The position numbers and the translations under genes are program-made. From a virus: a stretch of 26,821 nt of DNA. Location of the stretch: positions 1-26,821 of IMG/VR virus record IMGVR_UViG_3300049203_000089. One strand, written 5' to 3'. Below are positions 14,501 to 21,539 of the stretch, piece by piece. The first letter of the stretch is position 1; every line of letters starts with the position of its first letter. The notes beneath the pieces were generated by a model. That model was not told where the DNA came from and made no database searches. It worked only from the letters and a program-made list of their open reading frames with translations.

Positions 14501-14549
14501 GCGACTTTTAATCGAATGGTCGTGAGTTCGAACCTCACCCGGCCTACCA
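14501..14549 (+). other. Probable attachment core (attP): 3' part of tRNA-Lys(UUU)
   Basis: The bases show an anticodon loop CTTTTAA (anticodon TTT, 14505-14511), a short variable region, a perfect T-arm GTGAG-TTCGAAC-CTCAC (14522-14538), an acceptor strand CCGGCCT and A, then CCA at 14547-14549. The 5' half of a tRNA is missing: upstream sequence does not form the D-arm or a pairing AGGCCGG strand, and only three anticodon-stem pairs form. This is the expected identity block for a tyrosine integrase that uses a tRNA gene, and the integrase stop is six bases away. After recombination it would restore the host tRNA 3' end. The tRNA identity is from the anticodon only. Confidence 0.8.
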
Positions 14550-14554
14550 TCTTT

Positions 14555-15790
14555 TCAAGCGCTTAGCGGCTTCTGAAGCCGACCGTCAGACTGCTCGTCG
14601 GACTGACCGTCAGACTTCTGTTCGACCTTCGCCCCGATCAGACCCCGTTTGCGCTGTGCGTTCCAGGCCACTTCGTTGTCTCGCGGCAGGTACTTGGCGA
14701 GGATCTGGTTCGCCGAAAACGGGCTGTGGCCGGTGATGCTGGCGATTTCCGGCACGTCGCAGCCGGCGCGCGCGAGCTGCACCACGCAGCTATGTCGAAG
14801 CGCCCGGACCTGAAGCTTGGCGTTGAACCCCGCCTCCGTGCGGATCGCCTGCCAGACGTGGCCTAGCCGCTGCTCGGCGAACGGCTTGCCGGTTTTGCGA
14901 TCGGCGAACAGGAACAGGCTGTCGGGCAGGTGGATGGCCTCTAGAAGACCCGCCAGAGCGTCGCTGACAGGGATCGTCACCCAGTTGCCAGTCTTCTCCT
15001 GCCAGAACTTGAAAGCCCTCTCCTCAGGCTTGTATTCGCCGCCCCAGCGGAACATGCGGGTATCGGTCAGTCGTTGCCCGATCTCCCACTCCGTGAGCAT
15101 CAGCGCCGCCAGCGGCGCCTGCCCGGCCATGACGCAGGCCCACGCGCCGGCCATGACGTCTTCGCGCTCCCAGATCCGCACCTTGGACTTGGGCGCCGCG
15201 ACCTTGATGCGCTCGGCGGGATTATCCGTCCGCCACTTCAGCGCAACGGCGTGATCCAAGAGCATCTTCAGCACAATCTTGACGTGGCGCCGGGTGGTCG
15301 GCCGATCATCGTAGAGCGTCAGGAAGCTTTCGATGGCTTCCCGCTCAAGCGCCGCCACGGGCTTGTTACCGGCAGCCTCGGACCAATCCAGCACGAGTCC
15401 GGCGTGGTAGCTGTAGCCCTGCTGGGTGCGCGGCTTCTTCGCCTTGTAGAACTGCGACGCTTCCCACTCCCGCACGAGATGCGGCAGATCCCGCAAGACC
15501 TTCGGGGCCTCCTCGCGGCCGAGACGTGCGTTGACCAGCCGAGCGTAAAGGCTGTCCGCATCGGCCTTGATCCGCGCGACTTCCTCGAGGTTCGTCAGGT
15601 CGCCTGTGCGCGTCCCCTTAACGGGCAGCGGGATCGCCGCCGACCAACCGGAGGGCCGCAGCCGGGCGGGCACTTCCAGCAGGACTCGGTGCGTCCCGTC
15701 CTTTCGAGGACGGAGCGTGACGTACTTTCCGAGATCGAGCCGCACGGATGGCATCGGGGTCGACCGTCCATTGGTCATTGGTCGGGGCAT
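14555..15790 (-). CDS. int: Tyrosine recombinase integrase
   Basis: The 411-residue protein has an N-terminal arm-binding region, a core-binding helical domain (about residues 100-190, including REWEASQFYKAKKPRTQQGY) and a catalytic domain. Visible catalytic residues are R240 (EIGQRLTDT), K266 (FWQEKTGNW), R332 (VRALRHS), H355 (ITGHS) and the nucleophile Y367 (ILAKYLP). The first His of the usual HxxR box is Arg (R329). It would recombine attP with the host tRNA gene. The C-terminus carries a repeated SDGQSDEQSDG stretch. Its stop is next to the tRNA fragment. The start may be 15790 or the in-frame ATG at 15754; either overlaps the upstream Xis-like gene by more than 130 bases. Confidence 0.93.
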   Translation of the reverse strand: MPRPMTNGRSTPMPSVRLDLGKYVTLRPRKDGTHRVLLEVPARLRPSGWSAAIPLPVKGTRTGDLTNLEEVARIKADADSLYARLVNARLGREEAPKVLRDLPHLVREWEASQFYKAKKPRTQQGYSYHAGLVLDWSEAAGNKPVAALEREAIESFLTLYDDRPTTRRHVKIVLKMLLDHAVALKWRTDNPAERIKVAAPKSKVRIWEREDVMAGAWACVMAGQAPLAALMLTEWEIGQRLTDTRMFRWGGEYKPEERAFKFWQEKTGNWVTIPVSDALAGLLEAIHLPDSLFLFADRKTGKPFAEQRLGHVWQAIRTEAGFNAKLQVRALRHSCVVQLARAGCDVPEIASITGHSPFSANQILAKYLPRDNEVAWNAQRKRGLIGAKVEQKSDGQSDEQSDGRLQKPLSA

Positions 15791-16001
15791 CCTTCACCAG
15801 ACCCAGCGCCTTGAGAACAGCGTCTCGGTCGAACATTGTGGACTTTCCGAGCTGCACAGGGGACGCAGGCAGCCAGGCAGGGTCTTCGCGCCGCCGGCGC
15901 CATAGGCTCGTCACGCTGCACTGAGCCAGCGCACACACCTCGGCCGTCGTCATGCGCAAGGGCAGGCGATCCGGGTCAGAGATGAGTGGGCGGGTCGTCA
16001 T
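15618..16001 (-). CDS. Excisionase/AlpA-like helix-turn-helix protein
   Basis: From the ATG at 16001 the protein is 127 residues. Residues about 10-65 (LPLRMTTAEVCALAQCSVTS, then LWRRRREDPAWLPASPV, ending FDRDAVLKALG) match the winged helix-turn-helix of AlpA/MerR-type excisionases. Such proteins bind near the attachment site, bend DNA and direct Int toward excision. It lies just upstream of int on the same strand. The C-terminal 60 residues are basic, Arg/Ala/Ser/Pro-rich and overlap the start of int in another frame by about 137-173 bases. The family call is firm for the N-terminus; the tail could be non-essential. Confidence 0.75.
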   Translation of the reverse strand: MTTRPLISDPDRLPLRMTTAEVCALAQCSVTSLWRRRREDPAWLPASPVQLGKSTMFDRDAVLKALGLVKDAPTNDQWTVDPDAIRAARSRKVRHAPSSKGRDAPSPAGSARPAAALRLVGGDPAAR

Positions 16002-16024
16002 GGCTGTGCCGTGTGATGCTCCGC

Positions 16025-16279
16025 CTACCCGGCGGCTGGCGGGGTGGCTTGCAGCACGATCATCGTGCTCTCGTCGTCTTTGCGCTCGCGGTCGTAGATA
16101 CCGACAAACGCCTGCTTGTGGCGCACCCACCCACCGCGGCAGGAGTAAAAGCTGCCGTGCTTGATGCTGAGCGTGCGGGAGCCATCGTCCAGTTTGGCGA
16201 GGATGGCCTTTTCGGTATCCGTCTCCGGCGTGAGCACGATCTGCTCTAGGCCGTCTTCGATGTAGAGGGCGATTTTCAC
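16025..16279 (-). CDS. Small conserved phage hypothetical protein (84 residues)
   Basis: A GTG start at 16279 follows a GAGG ribosome-binding site. The protein begins MKIALYIEDGLEQIVLTPET and continues with beta strands around GSRTLSIKHGSFYSCRGGWV. The compact alternating pattern resembles small phage beta-proteins of unknown role. No catalytic motif is visible. It lies between the Xis-like gene and a zinc-finger-like gene in the leftward operon. Confidence 0.65.
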   Translation of the reverse strand: MKIALYIEDGLEQIVLTPETDTEKAILAKLDDGSRTLSIKHGSFYSCRGGWVRHKQAFVGIYDRERKDDESTMIVLQATPPAAG

Positions 16280-16302
16280 ATTGGCCTCGTATGCGTCCGC
16301 CC

Positions 16303-16530
16303 TCAGGCGGCTTTGTCTTTCGAACTGGCGGAGCTGATCAGCACGTCGAGCGCCTTCAGGCGGCTCGCGCTGCACCGACCGCAGAAGTGCGCCTCGCGCT
16401 TCTCGTCCCCCACGTAGCCGCCGCGCCAGGTCAACGAGCGCCAGCCGCGCGGCGCGTGCATGTGGGGCTCGCCGCGCACTTCGTCGTCGCATCCGTTGCA
16501 GGTGAAGATGGTGGTGGTTTTCTCGGTCAT
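16303..16530 (-). CDS. Small putative zinc-binding protein (75 residues)
   Basis: The protein starts MTEKTTTIFTCNGCDDEVRG and has a second pair in HFCGRCSASRLK. The two CxxC pairs (near residues 11-14 and 50-53) suggest a zinc ribbon, with a WRSLTWRGGYVG strand region between them. This is a small phage family I know only as hypothetical. The ATG at 16530 follows a GTGAGG site. Confidence 0.7.
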   Translation of the reverse strand: MTEKTTTIFTCNGCDDEVRGEPHMHAPRGWRSLTWRGGYVGDEKREAHFCGRCSASRLKALDVLISSASSKDKAA

Positions 16531-16542
16531 GCCGTTCGTGCC

Positions 16543-16665
16543 TCACCTAAACTGGATCACGACGCCGAGCATCGGGACCGGGAAAATGTATAGGCGGCGC
16601 TTGGCCTTATCCCAGAAAGCTCCGACCCAGAGGTCGTACCAAGCGAAGATTGGGCGGACGCTCAT
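16543..16665 (-). CDS. Tiny conserved phage protein (40 residues)
   Basis: The frame encodes MSVRPIFAWYDLWVGAFWDK followed by AKRRLYIFPVPMLGVVIQFR. It is aromatic-rich with a hydrophobic end that could sit at the membrane. The clear, non-random composition and the TGATG overlap with the upstream stop support it as real. Similar 'IFAWYDLWVGaFwDr.kRrLY' peptides occur in phages without known function. Confidence 0.65.
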   Translation of the reverse strand: MSVRPIFAWYDLWVGAFWDKAKRRLYIFPVPMLGVVIQFR

Positions 16666-16994
16666 CAGAACGGCCTTTCGTCATCGAACTCGTCGCCGAG
16701 GGCGTCTTCCTCCTCGTCGTCAACCTCGGGCGCTGGGAGCCTGTAGCTAACGGGAGCAACCGGCCTCGGGTCGCCCAGGTCGCTCGCCACTCGGCGCGCG
16801 ACTTCCTCGGACGCGGGCCGCAGCGCGTAGATCGATGAGCCGCCGTAGAACTCGGTGACGAACGTGTCGTCCGCGGGAATGTCGATACGGAGCATCTTCG
16901 CTCCGAACTGCTCGACTTCCTTCACCTGGCCGGCGCGCCGGCGGTGGCCCATCAGCTCGACGATGGCCCAATATCCCTCGGTCAGATCGGTCAT
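16665..16994 (-). CDS. Conserved phage hypothetical protein (109 residues)
   Basis: The protein starts MTDLTEGYWAIVELMGHRRR and contains AKMLRIDIPADDTFVTEFYG and SSIYALRPASEEVARRVA. This pattern is a recurring phage family without known function. The last 20 residues are strongly acidic (EVDDEEEDALGDEFDDE), which recalls DNA-mimic tails but is not proof. Its stop overlaps the start of the tiny gene downstream. Confidence 0.7.
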   Translation of the reverse strand: MTDLTEGYWAIVELMGHRRRAGQVKEVEQFGAKMLRIDIPADDTFVTEFYGGSSIYALRPASEEVARRVASDLGDPRPVAPVSYRLPAPEVDDEEEDALGDEFDDERPF

Positions 16995-17034
16995 TTCATC
17001 TCCAATGGTTCAGCTAGAAAGCACCCAACGGCGT

Positions 17035-17220
17035 CTAACTGGCGTCGCCGCGAAGCTCAGCGAGCGCCGTGCGCGCCCTGAGCTTGGCCTCGATGTGCAA
17101 CTCCGGGAGCACGACCGTCTCGCACTGGCCGAACTGCGTGATCGCCATCTCGTCGTAGGTGTCGAGGAGGTCGAGCGCCCACTCCAGGCAGCGGGCGACT
17201 TCACGTTCCAGGCGGGTCAT
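17035..17220 (-). CDS. Small helical hypothetical protein (61 residues)
   Basis: The protein starts MTRLEREVARCLEWALDLLD and is almost all helix, with one cysteine in each half. It overlaps the end of the upstream gene by 20 bases, in keeping with tight packing of the operon. No known domain is visible. Confidence 0.6.
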   Translation of the reverse strand: MTRLEREVARCLEWALDLLDTYDEMAITQFGQCETVVLPELHIEAKLRARTALAELRGDAS

Positions 17221-17410
17221 TCGTCACCTCCGCCTTCGCCAGATGTTCTGTGGCAGCTTGGATCAGCCAGTCCGCCGCGTTTTTCAGCTTCACGACCTTC
17301 TTGGCCAACTCCACGCCGCCCTCGCTGTGTCGGATGTGGGCGATGTCCGCGCCGCTTATGGCGTCGAGCTGCTGTTGGAGCAGGATGGCGTGAGCGCGTA
17401 GGTCACTCAT
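17201..17410 (-). CDS. Small helical hypothetical protein (69 residues)
   Basis: The protein begins MSDLRAHAILLQQQLDAISG and has a second helix, ELAKKVVKLKNAADWLIQAA. The amphipathic pattern suggests a helical hairpin that could dimerise. No family is recognised. Its ATG overlaps the stop of the upstream gene (17407-17410, ATGA). Confidence 0.6.
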   Translation of the reverse strand: MSDLRAHAILLQQQLDAISGADIAHIRHSEGGVELAKKVVKLKNAADWLIQAATEHLAKAEVTNDPPGT

Positions 17411-17607
17411 TCCCCGCCCCCCATCTTAGCGTCAGCCATCAGCGCATCGGCCGCGCGCACCACATCCAGGGCAAACTCGACGGCGGCCCGCGGCGATTGC
17501 TGGAGGTGCGGCCCGAAGAAGTTCGGATTGGCGCAGATCCCGGAGAGCGCCGCGTTGAAGATGGCGCGGTAGCCTTCGTGATTATGCCAAGACGCTGGAA
17601 GGCTCAT
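17407..17607 (-). CDS. Small hypothetical protein (66 residues)
   Basis: From the ATG at 17607, which overlaps the upstream stop (ATGA), the protein starts MSLPASWHNHEGYRAIFNAA and ends in a helix VEFALDVVRAADALMADAKM. An upstream start exists in frame but overlaps a well-supported gene. No known domain is visible. Confidence 0.6.
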   Translation of the reverse strand: MSLPASWHNHEGYRAIFNAALSGICANPNFFGPHLQQSPRAAVEFALDVVRAADALMADAKMGGGE

Positions 17608-17939
17608 GACCGGCCCTCGGCCTTTGCAATAGCGGCACGGATCGTCGGGCCCACCCAGTCGGGTCGGTTCCACTCGCCCATCCACTTGTCGGCCAGCTTC
17701 AGCGCCTCCAGCAGCTCAGGGGCAGTGGCCATCAGGCGGGCGACAGGCCAAGCGGCCAGCCGTGTCGGCTCATGGCCGTCTCGGCTGTAGTCCACCACGG
17801 CGATTGGGACCGACCGGATAGTGCCGTCCTCGCGATACTCGCGGTCTTCGCGGTGTACAAACCAGCGGCCCTCAACGTCGCCCGGAACGGCCTCCCAAGG
17901 TGCGCGCAGGCCGACGCTTTTCATGGCTTCCTCGCTCAT
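17604..17939 (-). CDS. Small early protein, 'APELLEALK...AIAKAEG' family, copy 1
   Basis: The 111-residue protein has a variable beta-rich front (RWFVHREDREYREDG, VPIAVVDYSRDG) and the shared end LMATAPELLEALKLAD plus TIRAAIAKAEGRS. The end is a widespread small phage module of unknown function. Three other genes in this operon carry the same end, so this is one member of a paralogous set. It is coupled to both neighbours by ATGA overlaps. Confidence 0.75.
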   Translation of the reverse strand: MSEEAMKSVGLRAPWEAVPGDVEGRWFVHREDREYREDGTIRSVPIAVVDYSRDGHEPTRLAAWPVARLMATAPELLEALKLADKWMGEWNRPDWVGPTIRAAIAKAEGRS

Positions 17940-18262
17940 GACTGTCCCTCAGCTTTGGCTATGGCAGCGCGGCATCGCGCTATGTGCTTGTCGGGAGCGT
18001 CCACGGCGATGGACGCGGGGATCATGTCTCGCAGCAACTCAGCGGCGTTGAGCGCCCACTTCAGCGCTGCCAGCAGCTCGGGTGCGGCGGAGATCAGGTC
18101 GGCGTCAGCGTAATCGCGAACCTCCGCGACGGTCTTCACGCCGCCTCCCTGGCCGTCGGTGCGCACAGGCCCGCCGTCATGCACCACGCAGGCCGCCATG
18201 CCCTGGTACAGTGAGGACCAGACATTCCACGGCCCAGGCGTGTGTTTCGCTTGCTCAGTCAT
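17936..18262 (-). CDS. Small early protein, 'APELLEALK...AIAKAEG' family, copy 2
   Basis: The ATG at 18262 has a near-perfect ribosome-binding site, GGAGG, eight bases upstream, which fixes the start. The 108-residue protein starts MTEQAKHTPGPWNVWSSLY, with the 'HTPGPW' opening seen in many phage proteins of this group, and ends with DLISAAPELLAALKWALN and CRAAIAKAEGQS. The function is unknown; the HTPGPW front plus AAPELLEAL end is a typical combination. Confidence 0.8.
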   Translation of the reverse strand: MTEQAKHTPGPWNVWSSLYQGMAACVVHDGGPVRTDGQGGGVKTVAEVRDYADADLISAAPELLAALKWALNAAELLRDMIPASIAVDAPDKHIARCRAAIAKAEGQS

Positions 18263-18521
18263 GGTGTTCCTCCAGGTTGGCGGACCCAACGTCCCCTTGG
18301 GCGGGCAGTCGCCACGAACAGATTTGGCCGGGCACGTCCCAGGCGTGGGCGGCGACCTTCTCGACAAGGCCGGCGCCAGCCAGCGCCTCCAGCCGACGTT
18401 TTGCCTCTCGGATGTCCCAACCGAACCGCTTAGCTACGCAGTCGGTGTTGGAGACGCCGCCTTCGCGCCGGATGAAGCCGACGATGCCCTCGTATTTGAA
18501 GGGTCGGACAACCTCACCCAT
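18255..18521 (-). CDS. Winged-helix-like DNA-binding protein (88 residues)
   Basis: The protein begins MGEVVRPFKYEGIVGFIRRE and continues with GGVSNTDCVAKRFGWDIREA, then KRRLEALAGAGLVEKVAAHA. The helix-helix-recognition helix-wing order (block 'REAKRRLEALAGAGLVEK') looks like a small winged helix-turn-helix domain. It could regulate the early operon, although a host-takeover role is as likely. Its stop overlaps the next gene start by eight bases. Confidence 0.6.
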   Translation of the reverse strand: MGEVVRPFKYEGIVGFIRREGGVSNTDCVAKRFGWDIREAKRRLEALAGAGLVEKVAAHAWDVPGQICSWRLPAQGDVGSANLEEHHD

Positions 18522-19539
18522 GGTCGGCCTCGGCTTTCGGTGGCGTGGGGAGGGGCTGCCAGTGGGTCGGCGCGACCTGATAGTCCCCTGGCGTCGTCAG
18601 CCATCCCCAACCACTCTCATAGTGGGCGATGGACGCGACGCATCCGCGCCGTGAGGTTCGAGCTTTCTTTCCGGGCGTTTTCGGTGCGTGGACGACAACG
18701 TGCGTTCCGTCCTTCGGCGCCGTCTCGATCGGCCGCCAGTCGACTTGCTCGGAACGAGCCTCCGCCGGGGTGGGCATGGGCATCCAGCCGTAGCGAACGC
18801 TCCGGTTCAGCTCGTCCTGGGCGATCGCGAAGTCGGGATCAGGCCCCACCTCTGCGCCGTCGCCATAGTCGGGCTCTAGGTCGTGGATGATCGCCCAGCC
18901 CCCGAGGTCGGTCACAACCGCCTCGCCGCTGTCGTCGAAGGTGTGGCGAACCCTGCGATGCATGGCCCACGACCCGAAGCTCGGATGGTCTAGGTTACAT
19001 CCGATGAAGACAGTCCCGTCGCGCGGGGCGCTGGAGATGTCACGCCACGGGTAGACCGCACTCTCCGGAGGTGAACTCTGGATAGCTCTGGAGCCGATCC
19101 CGAGCACTCCAGAGTTTTTCCTCTCCTCCGCCGGGACGGAGAGGGCGGCTCGGACTTGCTCTCGCCGCTGCTGGACGATGGCAAAGTTGGTGTTGCCCAT
19201 GATCTCGCGGGCGTCAGCCTCGAACGCCGTGACCTGGGCGAGCGCTTCGTCAGCGGCCTCCAGCGCCTTCCGCGCCCGGCCTAGTTCGGTGCAGACGCGC
19301 AGGAGGTCTTCGGCGTGCTGGTCGCGCTCGCCTTCGGCGGCCTCAGCGCGTTCCACGTAGACGTCGAGCCGGTCAGCGAGTTTCTTCCACTCGCCCCGCT
19401 CCCGCTCCACCCGCTCTAGGGTGGCGGCGGCTTCGATCAGGAGATCTGGGCCGATCATGTCGACGCCGCCGCTGGCGGTAACGGCGCCACGCAGCCGCTC
19501 GATCAGCGCCTTGGCGGAGAGGTTGGCTTCCTCAGTCAT
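18514..19539 (-). CDS. Ea22/Lin-like protein with coiled coil and two DUF551 domains
   Basis: The 341-residue protein (ATG at 19539) has a helical N-terminus up to about residue 140 (SAKALIERLRGAV, LERVERERGEWKKLADRLDV, EQVRAALSV), typical of Ead/Ea22-like phage proteins. It then carries two copies of a DUF551-like domain. The first is WRDISSAPRDGTVFIGC to GWMPMPTP (about 165-258), the second WRPIETAPKDGTHVVVHAPK to THWQPLPTP (about 268-332). DUF551 is a phage domain of unknown function, usually single at the C-terminus. A tandem pair in one protein is uncommon. The first copy has an acidic insertion near residues 218-240. Confidence 0.78.
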   Translation of the reverse strand: MTEEANLSAKALIERLRGAVTASGGVDMIGPDLLIEAAATLERVERERGEWKKLADRLDVYVERAEAAEGERDQHAEDLLRVCTELGRARKALEAADEALAQVTAFEADAREIMGNTNFAIVQQRREQVRAALSVPAEERKNSGVLGIGSRAIQSSPPESAVYPWRDISSAPRDGTVFIGCNLDHPSFGSWAMHRRVRHTFDDSGEAVVTDLGGWAIIHDLEPDYGDGAEVGPDPDFAIAQDELNRSVRYGWMPMPTPAEARSEQVDWRPIETAPKDGTHVVVHAPKTPGKKARTSRRGCVASIAHYESGWGWLTTPGDYQVAPTHWQPLPTPPKAEADHG

Positions 19540-19772
19540 TGGCTGGCGTCCTGTAAGAGCTTGTCGACTGACCGGCACAGCAGATCGTGGGCGCTCTCCA
19601 ATGGCGTCAGGCCGTGGTGGTTGACCGGGCAGTTCGTCCAGCCCTTCCACGGTGCGCCGTCTTGGATGCGGTGAAAGAACGCCTTCTGCTTTTCCGGCAG
19701 GAGCGCCAGCATTCGGTTCGCACTGTCCCGAAGCGCCTGTTCTTGGACGTCGCTTGCGCGGGGCTCGCTCAC
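19536..19772 (-). CDS. Small hypothetical protein (78 residues)
   Basis: A GTG at 19772 overlaps the upstream stop (GTGA). The protein reads MSEPRASDVQEQALRDSANR and continues with LALLPEKQKAFFHRIQDGAP and a LTPLESAHDLLCRSVDKLLQ helix. It looks like a compact helical protein. No family name can be given. It overlaps the next gene by four bases. Confidence 0.65.
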   Translation of the reverse strand: MSEPRASDVQEQALRDSANRMLALLPEKQKAFFHRIQDGAPWKGWTNCPVNHHGLTPLESAHDLLCRSVDKLLQDASQ

Positions 19773-20140
19773 GGCGTCGCCCCTTCGGCCTTGGCGATGG
19801 CGGCGCGGATTTGCGAGATGCCGGTATTCGCGTGAGTGCCGTTCGGCCAGATTTCCGCAGTGAAGGGAAAGCGTGCGAGGACGTCTTCGGCCAGCTTCAG
19901 CGCCTCCAGCAGCTCCGGCGCGGCGGCAATCAGGTGGGCGAGGCTTTCGTCGCAATTGTAGATGGTCGCGAACGACCCCGCGAAATCGTCCTCGCCGTGC
20001 TGGCAGATGCCGTGACACGTCTCCGGCAGGGTCGGATGCGAGATCACGTGCCAAGGCGTGGCTCGCTCGTACGTGGGCGTGTGCGTCGTCATCTCGGGTT
20101 CCTCGTTGGGAGTTCGCAATGTCCGCTTGGGCGTGGTCAT
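19769..20140 (-). CDS. Small early protein, 'APELLEALK...AIAKAEG' family, copy 3
   Basis: The protein is 123 residues from the ATG at 20140, or 107 from an ATG at 20092 that follows a GAGGAA site. The core reads TPWHVISHPTLPETCHGICQ, then DDFAGSFATIYNCDESLAHL, and the shared end IAAAPELLEALKLAE to IRAAIAKAEG. It is closely similar along its length to the gene at 24718-25059, which shows duplication within this operon. The Cys/His pairs (ETCHGICQHG and NCD) are shared by the two copies and may be structural. Confidence 0.78.
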   Translation of the reverse strand: MTTPKRTLRTPNEEPEMTTHTPTYERATPWHVISHPTLPETCHGICQHGEDDFAGSFATIYNCDESLAHLIAAAPELLEALKLAEDVLARFPFTAEIWPNGTHANTGISQIRAAIAKAEGATP

Positions 20141-20355
20141 GCGGCGGCCCTCGCTCGATGCTCGGCGGCCATCTGCGCCCAGCGCTGGGACTCGGCGTCG
20201 TAGCGCTCGGCAGCCCCTGGGAAGCCATCGCGACGCGCATGGATGGCGGAGCCGCGCCAGCCGTTGGCGATGTACTCGCAGCCTTCGGCCTCGCGGATTG
20301 CCTCGCGCGCCTCGATCTCGGCAGGGTCATCGAACAGGCCGGGCTGCTTGGTCAT
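20137..20355 (-). CDS. Small hypothetical protein (72 residues)
   Basis: The ATG at 20355 follows a GGGAGG site, which decides the start. The protein reads MTKQPGLFDDPAEIEAREAI and continues with EGCEYIANGWRGSAIHARRD and AERYDAESQRWAQMAAEHRA. The 'GLFDDP' opening recurs in phage proteins. The rest is helical and basic. No function is known. It overlaps both neighbours by ATGA. Confidence 0.7.
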   Translation of the reverse strand: MTKQPGLFDDPAEIEAREAIREAEGCEYIANGWRGSAIHARRDGFPGAAERYDAESQRWAQMAAEHRARAAA

Positions 20356-20846
20356 GCAGCCTCCCGCTGAGCTTTCAGGCAATCGCGGGCGGGCGTGTAG
20401 TTTGGGTCGCGACCGCAGTTGCCATCCAAGGTCGGGATGGACCCGCACCATCGGCATGCCTGGACGTTCACGGCTTCGTTGTTGCGGTGAGCGACCCGGC
20501 TGAGCGGGACCTTCAGGTATCCGCGGCCGTTGGGTTCGAACTCGATATCTTCGCCGTTCAGGTCCAGCGCGCCGGGCGCAACGAACACCAACGCCCGATT
20601 GCCGGCGAGGCGGATGAAGTGGCCCGGGAACAGCAGCCGCGGAGAGGGCTCGCGTTCGTCGTTGTGATACCACGCCAGCGTTTCGACCTTCACCGCGTCG
20701 CCCGGCTGGAACGCTGCGACGTAGTCGGCGCAGCGATGTTTGACGGACGTGATCCGCAGGCCCGCAATAGCGGCCTGCAAGGCCTCGCGTGTCGGGCAGG
20801 TCGCCGCCGGCTTTGCGCAGGTGTGGCAGGTGCGGAAGGCGGTCAC
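20352..20846 (-). CDS. Conserved phage protein with cysteine clusters (164 residues)
   Basis: The protein begins MTAFRTCHTCAKPAATCPTR with three cysteines and continues LRITSVKHRCADY. A central beta domain follows (VKVETLAWYHND, RLLFPGHFIRLAGNRALVFV). The C-terminal part has another cluster, CRWCGSIPTLDGNCGRDPNY. These look like one or two zinc-binding knuckles at each end of a beta-domain. The family is a recurring phage hypothetical; its role is unknown. Confidence 0.68.
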   Translation of the reverse strand: MTAFRTCHTCAKPAATCPTREALQAAIAGLRITSVKHRCADYVAAFQPGDAVKVETLAWYHNDEREPSPRLLFPGHFIRLAGNRALVFVAPGALDLNGEDIEFEPNGRGYLKVPLSRVAHRNNEAVNVQACRWCGSIPTLDGNCGRDPNYTPARDCLKAQREAA

Positions 20847-21493
20847 GAGGGGTTCCTTTCAGGGGTAGGCAGCGCGGACGGGGGTCGAACTCTGGCGTCT
20901 TCGCGCCACCGCTCGATCCGGCTTTTGACCTCGGCGACCGTCTCGCAGTCTTCGAGGTCTTCGAGGAGAATGCTGACCCGCGTGCCCAGCATGGATGCGC
21001 TGCTCTCGGCCGCCTGGATGCTGGCGTCCTTCAGCTGGTAGTCGGCGAACTTCGCGGTCTCGTTGTACCGTTGGGCGACCCAGTGATCCGCGTCAGCGTT
21101 CAGCTGGTCACACTCAGCCTGAGCGGCAGCGGTGGCCTCATCCTTAGAGGCGAACATCACGCTCTCGCGCCAGATGTTGCCCGAGCCGATACCTGTCTCG
21201 TGACACATGTACTCGGTCTCGTCGGCTGTGCCGGCGAAGGCGCGCACCTGCCCGATTGTCATCTGCCGCGCTGTCGGGACATAGACGCTGTAATCCAGCG
21301 AAAGCGATCGGTTCGATTGGTAGCCGCTACCGCAACGCGGGCATGGAACTTCGAACGCGTCGCCCGCCGGCGAGCGAGCTTCCCACTTCCGGCTCCCCAG
21401 GCAGTCGGGGCAGGGATGCTGGCGCTTTTCAGTGGTGCGGCCCGCAACCCACACACGGTCGCCGATGCCAAACTTCGTCTCGATGACGGCCAT
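20843..21493 (-). CDS. Conserved phage protein with DnaJ-like zinc ribbon (216 residues)
   Basis: The 216-residue protein starts MAVIETKFGIGDRVWVAGRT and has CPDCLGSRKW and CPRCGSGY pairs (about residues 28-55), the 'CPDC.G...CP.CGG' form of a zinc ribbon. An SH3-like front (GDRVWVAGRTTE) precedes it. The rest is helical, with a QLKDASIQAAESSASMLG segment and an acidic helix near the end. An AAGGA site precedes the ATG at 21493. The function is unknown; binding of nucleic acid or protein is possible. Confidence 0.7.
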   Translation of the reverse strand: MAVIETKFGIGDRVWVAGRTTEKRQHPCPDCLGSRKWEARSPAGDAFEVPCPRCGSGYQSNRSLSLDYSVYVPTARQMTIGQVRAFAGTADETEYMCHETGIGSGNIWRESVMFASKDEATAAAQAECDQLNADADHWVAQRYNETAKFADYQLKDASIQAAESSASMLGTRVSILLEDLEDCETVAEVKSRIERWREDARVRPPSALPTPERNPS

Positions 21494-21539
21494 GATCAGG
21501 CGTCCTTTCGGGGGTTGGAGGAGGAGATGGCTGCCCGGA

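Noticed and set aside
14461-14549. A complete tRNA gene
   Set aside because: The 5' acceptor strand and D-arm are absent and only three anticodon-stem pairs form, so this is a 3' fragment serving as an attachment core.
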